From a virus: DNA of 48,577 nucleotides. Made by a program: the position numbers and the translations under genes. The notes under the pieces are model-generated. The model did no database searches and was not told where the DNA came from. It saw only the letters and a list, made by a program, of their open reading frames with translations. Shown here in pieces: positions 39,517 to 46,826 of this stretch. Position 1 is the stretch's first letter, and each line of letters starts with the position of its first letter. The stretch is from positions 1-48,577 of the IMG/VR virus record IMGVR_UViG_3300036780_000400, one strand, 5' to 3'.

Positions 39517-41286
39517 ATGAGTAACCCTACACTTCCCTGCACTGTCCTCAATGCCATCGGAGCCATCCCTGGCCTCGCGTCGATGGAGATCCGCTCACCG
39601 CTCACCTGGCTGAACGATGACGATCGCGCGGCCTTTCTCGCTGCCCTTGGCGGAGTCATCTCCGTTGCCGGCCTCAATGGTACCGTGACGGCCGCGGCGC
39701 TCAAAACCGCCCTGGCCATCGCCCAGGGCGACGTCAGCGGCCTCACTACTGCCCTGGCCGCGCTGGCCCCATTGGCCTCGCCGGCGCTCACTGGAACGCC
39801 CACCGCTCCGACGGCATCCTCTGGCACTAATACCACCCAAGTCGCCACCACGGCATTTGTCGCCGCGGCGATCGCCGCACTGGTCGGCGGTGCACCTGGT
39901 GCATTGGAAACGCTCAAGGAACTGGCGGACGCCATTAACGACGATGCCAGCTACGCCGCGACAATCACCACGGCTCTCGCCGCCAAAGCGCCGCTGGCCT
40001 CTCCGGCGCTGACCGGCACGCCGACGGCGCCCACGGCCAGCGGTGGAACCAATACCACGCAACTCGCGACCACGGCGTTCGTGGCCGCGGCCGCAGCTGG
40101 GCTCGCGCCGCTGGCCTCTCCGGCGCTTACCGGCAACCCGACTGCTCCGACCCAGACCGGCGGCGATGACTCCACCAAGCTGGCCACCACCGCTTTCGTC
40201 CAGGCCGCTCTCTCCGGTCTCGGAGGCGCGACGAAGGTTTCGACGATGGCATTCATCAGCGCCACCGATGGCGATGATGGAACCGGCGCGATCGGCGACG
40301 CCTCTCATCCCTTTGCCACCTTCGCCGCGGCGATCACCGCCGGCGCGGCCGCCTTTTTCCTTTGCGGCGACACCACGGAAAACTTCACGCTCAACGGGAC
40401 GGTCTCCATCATTGGAAGTGGCAATTTGGAAGGGACGATCACCACGAGCAGCCTGACCCTCTACACGACGCCCACGATCTTCCTCGGGGCGGTGGTCGGA
40501 AACGGCGCACCAATCGAAATCCACGGCGCCAGTGCCCGCGGTGCATGGACCAGTGATGGTCCGGCTGGAGCCACTGACGGCTCGGGTTCTCCCGCGCCGG
40601 GCAACGGGGGCACCATTAATCTCTATCACTGCGATGTGCGCGGAAACTCCCAATCGGCGCAGGGTGGAGCGGGGGTCACTGGCGCGGTGGGGGGCGTCGG
40701 TGCCGATGCCCCGGGCAACGGCAACGGAGGCGCTGGCGACCCTGGCAGTCAGGCCAGTATCACCATCGACTTTTCGGGCTGGGACGGCAGCACCGCCGGT
40801 TCTGTGACCTGGACCGCGGACGATTCGACCAACCAAATAATTAACTGGTCCACGGGCATCGCGGGACAGGTGCCAAGCGACATCTCGGGAGGCGGATCGG
40901 GCTCGGTCTATAACTGGACCAATGGCACGAACGAGGGCGGCAGTTGGGATACCAGCGGAGCTGGCGGAGGCGCAAACGTCACTTCCGCGAACAATGGAAC
41001 GGACCCCGTTTCCGCCACGGCCGGCGCTGGCAGCGACGGCAGCGCGGGCGCCGATGGCGGACCCGGAGGGAACGGCGGCTCGATCGATCGTTGGTGGTGC
41101 ATCACGGACGATCCGGGGACCAATGATGGTGTGAACGCCAACGTATCTGGTGGCGCCGGGGGTGCCGGCGGTGCCGGCGGTGCCGGTGGCGCCGGGTTTG
41201 ACGGCGGCTCGGATGGAGCGCAGGGACCATCCGGCAACCCTGGGGGGTCCGGCACGGCTGGCACGGCTACCGACCATTATTGCTGA
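39517..41286 (+). CDS. Tail fibre with LASPALTGTPTAPTA repeats and Gly-rich tip
   Basis: Residues about 83-118, 157-192 and 197-232 carry the repeat LASPALTG(T/N)PTAPT followed by ATTAFVxAA, which is typical of long tail fibres such as lambda Stf. From about 240 a beta-helix-like domain begins (SHPFATFAAAITAGAAAFFL). The C-terminal third is very rich in Gly, with GGAGGAGGAGGAGG near residue 550, like polyglycine tips of some receptor-binding adhesins. It should bind the host surface; no separate adhesin is seen. Confidence 0.8.
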   Translation: MSNPTLPCTVLNAIGAIPGLASMEIRSPLTWLNDDDRAAFLAALGGVISVAGLNGTVTAAALKTALAIAQGDVSGLTTALAALAPLASPALTGTPTAPTASSGTNTTQVATTAFVAAAIAALVGGAPGALETLKELADAINDDASYAATITTALAAKAPLASPALTGTPTAPTASGGTNTTQLATTAFVAAAAAGLAPLASPALTGNPTAPTQTGGDDSTKLATTAFVQAALSGLGGATKVSTMAFISATDGDDGTGAIGDASHPFATFAAAITAGAAAFFLCGDTTENFTLNGTVSIIGSGNLEGTITTSSLTLYTTPTIFLGAVVGNGAPIEIHGASARGAWTSDGPAGATDGSGSPAPGNGGTINLYHCDVRGNSQSAQGGAGVTGAVGGVGADAPGNGNGGAGDPGSQASITIDFSGWDGSTAGSVTWTADDSTNQIINWSTGIAGQVPSDISGGGSGSVYNWTNGTNEGGSWDTSGAGGGANVTSANNGTDPVSATAGAGSDGSAGADGGPGGNGGSIDRWWCITDDPGTNDGVNANVSGGAGGAGGAGGAGGAGFDGGSDGAQGPSGNPGGSGTAGTATDHYC

Positions 41287-41291
41287 CCAGA

Positions 41292-41315
41292 TTTGACAGC
41301 GCGCCGGGTGGCGTG
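41292..41315 (+). promoter_or_regulatory. TGACA-box leader of the holin-like gene
   Basis: TTTGACAG begins 21 nt before GTG, and CGCC-GGGT-GGCG forms a hairpin touching the start codon. This fixes the start at 41313. Confidence 0.5.
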
Positions 41316-41591
41316 AAGTGGCTCTTCTATCTCGACACACGGTTCCCGATGTTACCTGCGATCGTGGGCACGACGAGCGGTCTCTCCTCCTGGGTCATCG
41401 CGCACAACGAGGCCATCCGCGATATCTCCGGATGCATCGGCGCCGCGGCCACGGCCGCGATCGCCGTCCTCAGCCTTCTTCGTTTCCTCTACAAATCCGC
41501 GGCCGCGATATGCGCCGCGCGGAGGATGCGCCGCACGCAGTTGCGCACCTGGAAGCGTCACGACCCCGCGGACGACCACCTGGAATTCTGA
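41313..41591 (+). CDS. Holin-like membrane protein, 92 residues
   Basis: From the GTG at 41313 the protein has two candidate membrane segments (about 11-27 PMLPAIVGTTSGLSSWVIAH and 38-55 GCIGAAATAAIAVLSLLRFL) and a positively charged C-terminus (RRMRRTQLRTWKRH). This is the pattern of small phage holins. It begins the block after the fibre, where lysis genes are expected. Likely forms holes that release the lytic enzyme. Confidence 0.6.
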   Translation: MKWLFYLDTRFPMLPAIVGTTSGLSSWVIAHNEAIRDISGCIGAAATAAIAVLSLLRFLYKSAAAICAARRMRRTQLRTWKRHDPADDHLEF

Positions 41592-41598
41592 CAAAAAT

Positions 41599-41826
41599 AT
41601 GAATTGGCAAACCTGGCTCAAATCCTTTGGCGCGGCCGTGATTGGCGGCGCTTCCACCGCCGGCTCGACGTGGGTCGGCATCTCCGTCGCCCAGGCCGCC
41701 GGCGCGCATGTGCAAACGCCCGACTTCAAAACGCTCGGGATCATTCTCGCCAGCGGCGCCGTCACCAACGCCCTGGCCTATCTCAAGAAGAGTCCGCTGC
41801 CGGGCGTGACCAATCCCAATAACTAA
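41599..41826 (+). CDS. Second holin-like or membrane-associated protein, 75 residues
   Basis: Two amphipathic/hydrophobic helices (KSFGAAVIGGASTAGSTWVG and LGIILASGAVTNALAYLKKS) are separated by a polar loop. It may be a class II holin or antiholin partner of the previous gene, which it follows after seven bases. Confidence 0.55.
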   Translation: MNWQTWLKSFGAAVIGGASTAGSTWVGISVAQAAGAHVQTPDFKTLGIILASGAVTNALAYLKKSPLPGVTNPNN

Positions 41827-41857
41827 TCGGGCCGCCTCTCAAAATCACCGTTCACCC

Positions 41858-42898
41858 ATGAGCTACGACAACCAAGGATCCGCCGCAGTCACACACCTTT
41901 CCGCCACTCGTTTCGATTCCACCAATGGCCTGGAGACGGCCGTGCCTGGCTATACGCCGCGCTCCAAGCCGCTCCATTCGCCGCTGCACGTTCTCACCGC
42001 GATCACCAACCCCTCGCGCTACGCTTCGCGCTACCGGCTCTTTTCCGATTTCGCCAAGCGGGTCACCGACGCCGGCGCCATCCTCCACGTGGGCGAGGCG
42101 GCATTTGGCGAGCGGCCGCACACGGCCGCTTCGATCGCTTCCGCGCATCAACACCTGCAGCTGCGGACGAATCACGAAATCTGGCACAAGGAAAACATCC
42201 TCAACCTCCTGGTCTCGCGCCTGCCGGCGGACTGGAAGTATTGCGCCTGGGTCGATGCCGACGTCGTCTTTGCCCGGCCCGATTGGGTGGGCGAAGCCGT
42301 CCACCAGCTGCAGCACTTCGGCGTGGTGCAAATGTTCAGCGAGGCCATCGACCTCGGGCCCGACGAAACGCCGATCGATCAATACCGCGGTTTCGTGAAG
42401 TGCTATTACGAATGTGGCATGAAGGGCGAAGCCAATCGCCATTTGTCCTGGCACCCGGGGTACGCCTGGGCCTGGCGCCGGGACGCTCTCGAGGCCGTGG
42501 GCGGCTTCATGGATACCGCGATCCTCGGCAGCGCCGACCAGCACATGGCCAACGCGCTCATCGGCCGCGGCCGCCCCAGCATCAACCCGCGCATGCATCC
42601 CAACTATCTCGGCGACGTCGATCGCTGGGAAGCCCGCGCGGAGCGGCACATTCGTCGCAATATCGGCTACATGCCCGGCCTGCTCGTCCACCATTGGCAC
42701 GGCAGAAAGGCGAATCGCGGTTACCTCGACCGGTGGAAAATCCTTTCCAGGCACCGGTATGATCCGCATCACGACATCAAGCGTGACTCCCAGGGCCTCT
42801 ACCAACTGCACGACGACGGCACCGAGCGATCGATGCGTCTGCGCGACGAGATCCGCGCCTACTTCCGCTCGCGCAACGAGGACTCGATCGATCTCTAG
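41858..42898 (+). CDS. Glycosyltransferase (GT-A fold) carried by the phage
   Basis: The 346-residue protein has the DxD motif D133-A-D135 in CAWVDADVVFARPDWV, preceded by helices and a nucleotide-sugar binding-type fold (YASRYRLFSDFAKRVTDAGA). A DQH (SADQHMANALIGRG) and a C-terminal HHWHGRKANRGY segment are typical of GT-A transferases. It likely modifies a host surface glycan or a phage product. It sits between holin-like genes and follows AAAATCAC. Confidence 0.7.
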   Translation: MSYDNQGSAAVTHLSATRFDSTNGLETAVPGYTPRSKPLHSPLHVLTAITNPSRYASRYRLFSDFAKRVTDAGAILHVGEAAFGERPHTAASIASAHQHLQLRTNHEIWHKENILNLLVSRLPADWKYCAWVDADVVFARPDWVGEAVHQLQHFGVVQMFSEAIDLGPDETPIDQYRGFVKCYYECGMKGEANRHLSWHPGYAWAWRRDALEAVGGFMDTAILGSADQHMANALIGRGRPSINPRMHPNYLGDVDRWEARAERHIRRNIGYMPGLLVHHWHGRKANRGYLDRWKILSRHRYDPHHDIKRDSQGLYQLHDDGTERSMRLRDEIRAYFRSRNEDSIDL

Positions 42899-42904
42899 TT
42901 GATC

Positions 42905-43051
42905 ATGCGCACCTTCGTTTCGCTCGCGATCGGCTTTGGGATAGCGCAGTGCGCCATCCTGGATCTGATGGGGCACGTTCGCGGCGCCGTGTTCTGTCTC
43001 ATGCTCACCGTCATCCTTTTCGAAGTGCGTCACGATTTTCTGCGAAAGTGA
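42905..43051 (+). CDS. Small membrane protein, 48 residues
   Basis: The sequence is MRTFVSLAIGFGIAQCAILD, followed by LMGHVRGAVFCLMLTVILFE and VRHDFLRK: two short hydrophobic helices and a basic end. It lies six bases after the transferase gene. Perhaps an accessory holin or a membrane partner of the transferase. Confidence 0.55.
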   Translation: MRTFVSLAIGFGIAQCAILDLMGHVRGAVFCLMLTVILFEVRHDFLRK

Positions 43052-43127
43052 GAATTAGCGAGCTGATGAACATTCACCATGAAGCGGTCGGCCGCAGCGC
43101 GTTCCTTCGGCGCCCGCGCATCGCCCC

Positions 43128-43150
43128 TTTGACACCGCCGCGCGGGCATG
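43128..43150 (+). promoter_or_regulatory. TGACA-box leader of the lipoprotein gene
   Basis: TTTGACAC begins 20 nt before ATG, with CCGC-CGC-GCGG able to pair next to the start codon. Confidence 0.5.
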
Positions 43151-43549
43151 AAGAAGCTGACTCCCGCCACCGTCGTCCTGGCTCTCATCGCAGCGGTCTT
43201 CCTGCTCCTTCCCTTGGCGCTCCTATCCGGATGCGCGACCAGGCTCTACGTTAAAGGCGTCAAGGTCGCCGAACTGGGCGGCGATTATTCCAAGGTGGAA
43301 TATTCCGTCGACCGCTACGGCGCGACGAAGTTCGGCGCCGAATCCGCGATCCATTCCACCGCGACCAAAGCCGTCGGCGAAGCGGTCACCCGGCCGTTGA
43401 TTGCCGCCGGCGCCGATGCCGTACCCTTTAGTCCACTCGCTAAGTCCGGCGCCGCGGCCGTCGTCCCGGTCCTCAACTCGTTTTTGAACCGTCCCACGAA
43501 CCGCGGGACACCCACGCCGAAACCGACAGCCACACCCATACCCAAATGA
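43148..43549 (+). CDS. Lipoprotein, possible outer-membrane spanin component, 133 residues
   Basis: A signal peptide with the lipobox LLSGC (Cys29) is clear (LALIAAVFLLLPLALLSGCA). The mature part is polar with an Ala/Val-rich region, and the C-terminus is Pro/Thr-rich (PTNRGTPTPKPTATPIPK), a feature of o-spanins. No paired i-spanin is obvious. It is located in the lysis block, so a role in disrupting the outer membrane is plausible but unproven. Confidence 0.6.
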   Translation: MKKLTPATVVLALIAAVFLLLPLALLSGCATRLYVKGVKVAELGGDYSKVEYSVDRYGATKFGAESAIHSTATKAVGEAVTRPLIAAGADAVPFSPLAKSGAAAVVPVLNSFLNRPTNRGTPTPKPTATPIPK

Positions 43550-43797
43550 GCTCTCCCACCATGCGCGCCAAACTCCAGGTCTCCGACGTCAAGGTTGACC
43601 AGGCCTGTGACACCGTGCGCTTCCACGCCGTGTCCCGAAACGACGGCTACCCCGAGGACGGAAGCGACGAGAATAATACCTTCGCGCGGTTTTCGCCGTC
43701 GGCTTCTCTCGAGATCCAGATCGCGAATCCGGAGCTTTTTGGGAAACTTCGACCAGGCCAAACCTTCTACGTCGATTTCACGCCGGCCGACCAATAG
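43546..43797 (+). CDS. Small conserved-looking phage protein, 83 residues
   Basis: It begins in an ATGA overlap (MSSPTMRAKLQVSDVKVDQA) and has a strand-rich body (FARFSPSASLEIQIANPELF then RPGQTFYVDFTPADQ). A similar pattern, ending in NPxLxGxxxPGxxFYVDFTP, is recalled from other phage proteins, without a known function. It overlaps the lipoprotein gene. Confidence 0.6.
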   Translation: MSSPTMRAKLQVSDVKVDQACDTVRFHAVSRNDGYPEDGSDENNTFARFSPSASLEIQIANPELFGKLRPGQTFYVDFTPADQ

Positions 43798-43802
43798 CGG
43801 CC

Positions 43803-44297
43803 GTGAGCGCAAACCGCATCATCGCGAGACCCGGAGTGCCGTGGGTCGTCGAGGTCGACGGCCCGGATCTGGTAGTCCGCGGGATCCGGGCGACCTGTTT
43901 TGGCGGTGGGTTCGATACTGGCGACGATGGCCAGACGGAAAGCGGAGTGATGAATGACGGCCGAAACCCTTCGCTCCTGGGTGTGGCCCTCCCCATCCGC
44001 TCCATCGAGGCCTCCACGCGGCCGTCACCGCTCGCCTTCCCGGGCAAACACATTCCCTGGCTCACGCCGGTGACCGTCTGGCTCGAGGCCAACGGCGAGC
44101 AGAGCGCCATCCGCTGCATCCTCATCGATGACGGTCCGGATGTTCTCCAATACCCCGATCACGCCCTCGACCTGACTGTCGCCGCAGCGTCCCACTTCGC
44201 GCCTGGCTTCCCGATCAAACGCCTGGCCAACGAATGGAGCGGCCGCGGCTTTTCTTATCGCATCGTCGGTGGAGCGCAATACGCGCCGGCGGCTTGA
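43803..44297 (+). CDS. RlpA-like double-psi beta-barrel protein, candidate endolysin
   Basis: This 164-residue protein has GIRATCFGGGFDTGDDGQTE at 27-46 (compare ASxYGxxFxGRxTASG), LTPVTVWLEANGEQSAIRCI near 87-106, DDGP at 109-112 (the conserved D-GP) and ALDLTVAAASHF (compare IDLSxAAA). These are the ordered elements of the RlpA double-psi barrel, a peptidoglycan lytic transglycosylase fold. The usual His of the active site is not obvious. No other lysin is seen in this window. No signal peptide is present, as for a holin-dependent enzyme. Confidence 0.5.
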   Translation: MSANRIIARPGVPWVVEVDGPDLVVRGIRATCFGGGFDTGDDGQTESGVMNDGRNPSLLGVALPIRSIEASTRPSPLAFPGKHIPWLTPVTVWLEANGEQSAIRCILIDDGPDVLQYPDHALDLTVAAASHFAPGFPIKRLANEWSGRGFSYRIVGGAQYAPAA

Positions 44298-44319
44298 ATC
44301 GAGTAGTACGAAAATCAAG

Positions 44320-44508
44320 ATGAACGCCGGACTTACCGCCCACGATAGCGAGACGATCAAACAGATCCAGGAACGTGTCGGCGTGGAACAGACCGGCGAG
44401 ATGGATTCCAAAACCGTGATGGCCATCCACGAAACGCTTGGGCTGCTGCAGAAGTTTCTCACCCGGAAGTTTTCGCGGAACAGTCGTAGGAAGGTGACCT
44501 CAGGGTGA
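44320..44508 (+). CDS. Small peptidoglycan-binding-like protein, 62 residues
   Basis: Residues 10-42 (SETIKQIQERVGVEQTGEMD then SKTVMAIHETLGL) follow the PG-binding-1 repeat (xIxxIQxxxGxxxTGxxDxxTxxAI). A basic tail ends the protein. It lies 22 bases after the RlpA-like gene and may supply its cell-wall targeting as a separate subunit. Start ATG after an AAAATCAA box. Confidence 0.5.
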   Translation: MNAGLTAHDSETIKQIQERVGVEQTGEMDSKTVMAIHETLGLLQKFLTRKFSRNSRRKVTSG

Positions 44509-44549
44509 CCGCGCGGTAAGGTTGCGCGGCTCGCGATGGGTCGCTCCGA

Positions 44550-44649
44550 TTCTGAGGATTCTTCACCACGCCTGAGTAAGGAAGCGCCTTTCGCGCGCCA
44601 CCGTGCAAATGAATCGAAGGTCGGGTAGGTTCGAATCCTACCTCAGGAG
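44550..44649 (+). tRNA. tRNA-like sequence or degenerate tRNA
   Basis: The T arm is perfect (GTAGG-TTCGAAT-CCTAC, 44625-44641), and the following CTCAGGA (44642-44648) pairs with TTCTGAG at 44550-44556 (seven pairs, one G-U). The 93 bases between acceptor arms are too long for a normal tRNA and a normal D arm is not seen. GCGC-CTTTCGC-GCGC could be an anticodon arm (Glu-like). It may be a 3' fragment left by integration, a decayed tRNA, or a divergent phage tRNA. The reverse strand gives the tell-tale spurious peptide EVGFEPT. Confidence 0.4.
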
Positions 44650-44656
44650 CGTCTTT

Positions 44657-44738
44657 AGGATCACTCTGATCCTCAGGCACTTGCTCCAAAAGGAAGGCTC
44701 CTTTTGCCTCCAACTGCCAGTAGAATTGCCAGTAGATT
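44657..44738. other. Attachment-site-like region before the second integrase
   Basis: It contains the hairpin AGGATCA-CTC-TGATCCT (44657-44673), the hairpin CAAAAGGA-AGGC-TCCTTTTG (44687-44706) and a tandem repeat of 12 bp, TGCCAGTAGAAT (44715-44726) and TGCCAGTAGATT (44727-44738). Tandem arm-type sites next to an integrase gene are usual in att regions. Confidence 0.45.
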
Positions 44739-44849
44739 CCTCGACTTGGAACTGCTCCACGACAATTCGTGCGAACCCTTCCAATGCTCGCCGACTACTC
44801 GGTAACGCTTCCGGCCCGGCCTGTTGTTCACTTCAACGAGCACCAGTCC

Positions 44850-45893
44850 ATGCAGAAATTCTACCGCCTTTATCGCCGCCGCAGTGGCGTTTACTACGCT
44901 GAGAACATCTCCAACCGGCGGCAGGAGTCTTTGAAGACCAGAGATCGCGCAACCGCCGAGCAATTGTTGCAGGCCATGAACGCTGCCGTTCAGCAGCCCA
45001 TGCTCAATCTGGCGGTAGCTCGGGTTCATCTTGCTGCTCACGACCCCAAGATGAATGTTCGACCGTGGCAGGATGTGATGGACGCCTTCAGCCAACACGG
45101 CCGGAACTCCACTCGGGAGCGGAGCGTGCGGGCATTCAAAAGCTCAGGATTCGATCCGATCAGGAACCAGCCGATTGTCCAAACGACCGCTGAAGCTTTC
45201 CTAAAACTGATGAAGGTGAATGGAGTGTCTCTCGCTCACTACCTCCGGCGAATTCACAATCTGGCCATCAATCTCGGCTGGCTCCCGTGGCCTATTCTCC
45301 ATAAGGCGACTTGGCCCAAGCCCCGCCACACCAGCAAACGAGCGATCAGCCAGAAAGAATATGACGCGATCATCAAAGCTGAGAGCAACAAAGAGCGGCG
45401 GCACTACTACGAGCTACTTTGGGAGATCGGCTCAGCCCAAATGGATGCAGCTCAACTCACCGCTGAGAACATCGATTGGATAAACATGACTCTGATCTAC
45501 AACCGGAGAAAATTGCGTGAAGAGGCTGAGCCTTGCGTTTTGAGAATCGGCCCCAGATTAGCGACCATCCTCAGGAGCCTTCCACAGTCTGGGCCACTGT
45601 TCCCTTCCATCATTAAAACCGGGAGCAAGGAACGAGCAGCCGAGTTCCGGCGTCGATGCCGGTTGCTAGGATTCAAAGGCATCACCCTGCACTCCTTCCG
45701 CTACTCGTGGGCCGAGCGCGCCTTCCGTGGCGGATACCCGGAACGGTTCGCCCAAGCCGCCCTTGGCCATGCGAGTAAAGCGGTTCATCGAGCGTATTCT
45801 CGTGGGGCGCGAGTGCTCTGCCCACCGCTTGAGGATTACGAGGCGTCAACCGAACCAAAGCTCATTCCATTTCCCCTTTCCTCAGGCTCGTGA
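44850..45893 (+). CDS. int: Tyrosine recombinase of the second element
   Basis: From the ATG at 44850 (the longer frame from 44769 starts with an unnatural sequence) the 347-residue protein carries an N-terminal YRRRSGVYYAENISNRRQES arm domain and a catalytic domain with H281-S-F-R284, G306-H307 and Tyr316 (VHRAY). The position of the first catalytic Arg reads GSAQMDAAQL, so Gln197 replaces it. It reads away from the tRNA-like site. Catalysis may depend on a family-specific active site. Confidence 0.8.
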   Translation: MQKFYRLYRRRSGVYYAENISNRRQESLKTRDRATAEQLLQAMNAAVQQPMLNLAVARVHLAAHDPKMNVRPWQDVMDAFSQHGRNSTRERSVRAFKSSGFDPIRNQPIVQTTAEAFLKLMKVNGVSLAHYLRRIHNLAINLGWLPWPILHKATWPKPRHTSKRAISQKEYDAIIKAESNKERRHYYELLWEIGSAQMDAAQLTAENIDWINMTLIYNRRKLREEAEPCVLRIGPRLATILRSLPQSGPLFPSIIKTGSKERAAEFRRRCRLLGFKGITLHSFRYSWAERAFRGGYPERFAQAALGHASKAVHRAYSRGARVLCPPLEDYEASTEPKLIPFPLSSGS

Positions 45894-45915
45894 TTCTCAG
45901 AGAACATTAACCAGG

Positions 45916-46233
45916 TCAAGGCTCCCCTGATGTCACAGCAGTGCAGGAAGACTTTCGCTGATTCTTCTTGTTCCAGTATAGGGCAATGGCGCGTGTCGCC
46001 CGATCCAACCATCTTTGGTCCCTTGCCAGTTCTTCCACTACTACAGCGGCGAAATACTTCGGTGCATTAGTAGCAGGGTTGCCCAGTGGCTTGAGCAGCC
46101 CAGCGGCCATTAACGGCCCCAGATCGTGCTCATGAAAACCCAACAATAATGCAGTCTGCTCCGCGTTCAGCCGCCCTGGAATGCGACGACAGTTGAGCAG
46201 GTCAACACGCTGCACAGGTTGTGAAGTGCGCAT
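45916..46233 (-). CDS. HTH excisionase-like protein, 105 residues
   Basis: It contains a MerR/excisionase-like helical pattern (RLNAEQTALLLGFHEHDLGP then LMAAGLLKPLGNP and APKYFAAVVVEELARDQRWL). Proteins of this pattern recur in Verrucomicrobiota genomes near integrases (recall only). It lies convergent with the integrase, 22 bases apart. It may direct excision or control the island. Confidence 0.6.
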   Translation of the reverse strand: MRTSQPVQRVDLLNCRRIPGRLNAEQTALLLGFHEHDLGPLMAAGLLKPLGNPATNAPKYFAAVVVEELARDQRWLDRATRAIALYWNKKNQRKSSCTAVTSGEP

Positions 46234-46245
46234 GGAGGCAGGCGA

Positions 46246-46280
46246 GGCGGTAACGACCCATAGCCCATGCCGTTACCGCC
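46246..46280 (-). terminator. Hairpin between two minus-strand genes
   Basis: A perfect 10-bp stem GGCGGTAACG (46246-46255)/CGTTACCGCC (46271-46280) with a 15-nt loop follows the coiled-coil gene on the minus strand. The plus strand after it is T-rich (CTTTTACTCTTT), so it may also act rightward. Confidence 0.5.
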
Positions 46281-46295
46281 ACTCCCTTTTACTCT

Positions 46296-46826
46296 TTAGA
46301 TCACCTGAGCCTTCTTCCGCTTTGCCTTGGCCTTTTCTTCGCGCTCCTCCTCGAACTTCTTGTCAGCCAGGATGCTCTCCTTGTCATCTGCCGTCGCAAG
46401 CAGGTATCGGGTCTTGGAACCCATTTCGACCTCTCCTTTGCTGTTCTTACCCTTCTTCAGGAATACCTGTCCATCAGTCCAGTAGAGACTGGAGATGCTT
46501 TCCGAAGTGACTCGATGATCTGCGATGGCTGCCGCCAATTCCTTCCCATTGGTGCCATTGGGAAATCGAGGCATCACTGCCTTGATCTTTTCTTTGAGCT
46601 CTTCGCCTGGAATTACAGAACTATCAATGGGAACAGGCTCGCCGATGAAGGAATAGAAGGTAGCCAGTTCTGCCTTCTTCTCGGCCCGTTCGGTTTCCTT
46701 TTCTCGAATCTCTTCATCGAGGTCCTTGATCTCCTTTTCCACTTTTTCCGGTTTATAGGTCTTGAACTTTTCAATCTGTCCAAGACGAGCGTTCAGTTTT
46801 TCTTTGAGTTCGGCTGTGGTAGCCAT
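46296..46826 (-). CDS. Coiled-coil protein of unknown function, 176 residues
   Basis: The N-terminal half is a charged coiled coil (LKEKLNARLGQIEKFKTYKP; EVEKEIKD-type heptads). The C-terminal half has a compact domain (NGTNGKELAAAIADHRVTSE then SISSLYWTDGQVFLKKGKNS) that resembles a small winged helix, and a Lys/Glu-rich end. Codon use is less GC-rich than the prophage. An AAGGA lies 18 bases before the start on the minus strand. Confidence 0.6.
   Translation of the reverse strand: MATTAELKEKLNARLGQIEKFKTYKPEKVEKEIKDLDEEIREKETERAEKKAELATFYSFIGEPVPIDSSVIPGEELKEKIKAVMPRFPNGTNGKELAAAIADHRVTSESISSLYWTDGQVFLKKGKNSKGEVEMGSKTRYLLATADDKESILADKKFEEEREEKAKAKRKKAQVI

Noticed and set aside
39595-41340. 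Minus-strand frame of 581 residues opposite the tail fibre
   Set aside because: Arg/Gly-rich mirror of the Gly/Ala/Thr-rich fibre repeats; no domain features.
41852-43033. Minus-strand frame of 393 residues opposite the glycosyltransferase
   Set aside because: The plus-strand protein has clear GT-A motifs; the reverse frame is a shadow.
14854-43135. TGACA boxes as -35 promoter elements
   Set aside because: A -10 box at 17 bp would fall at or after the start codon and no TATAAT-like sequence is there; a leader role fits better.
44459-44713. Minus-strand frame with EVGFEPTRPS
   Set aside because: This string is the typical false translation of a reversed tRNA T arm; kept only as support for the tRNA-like call.
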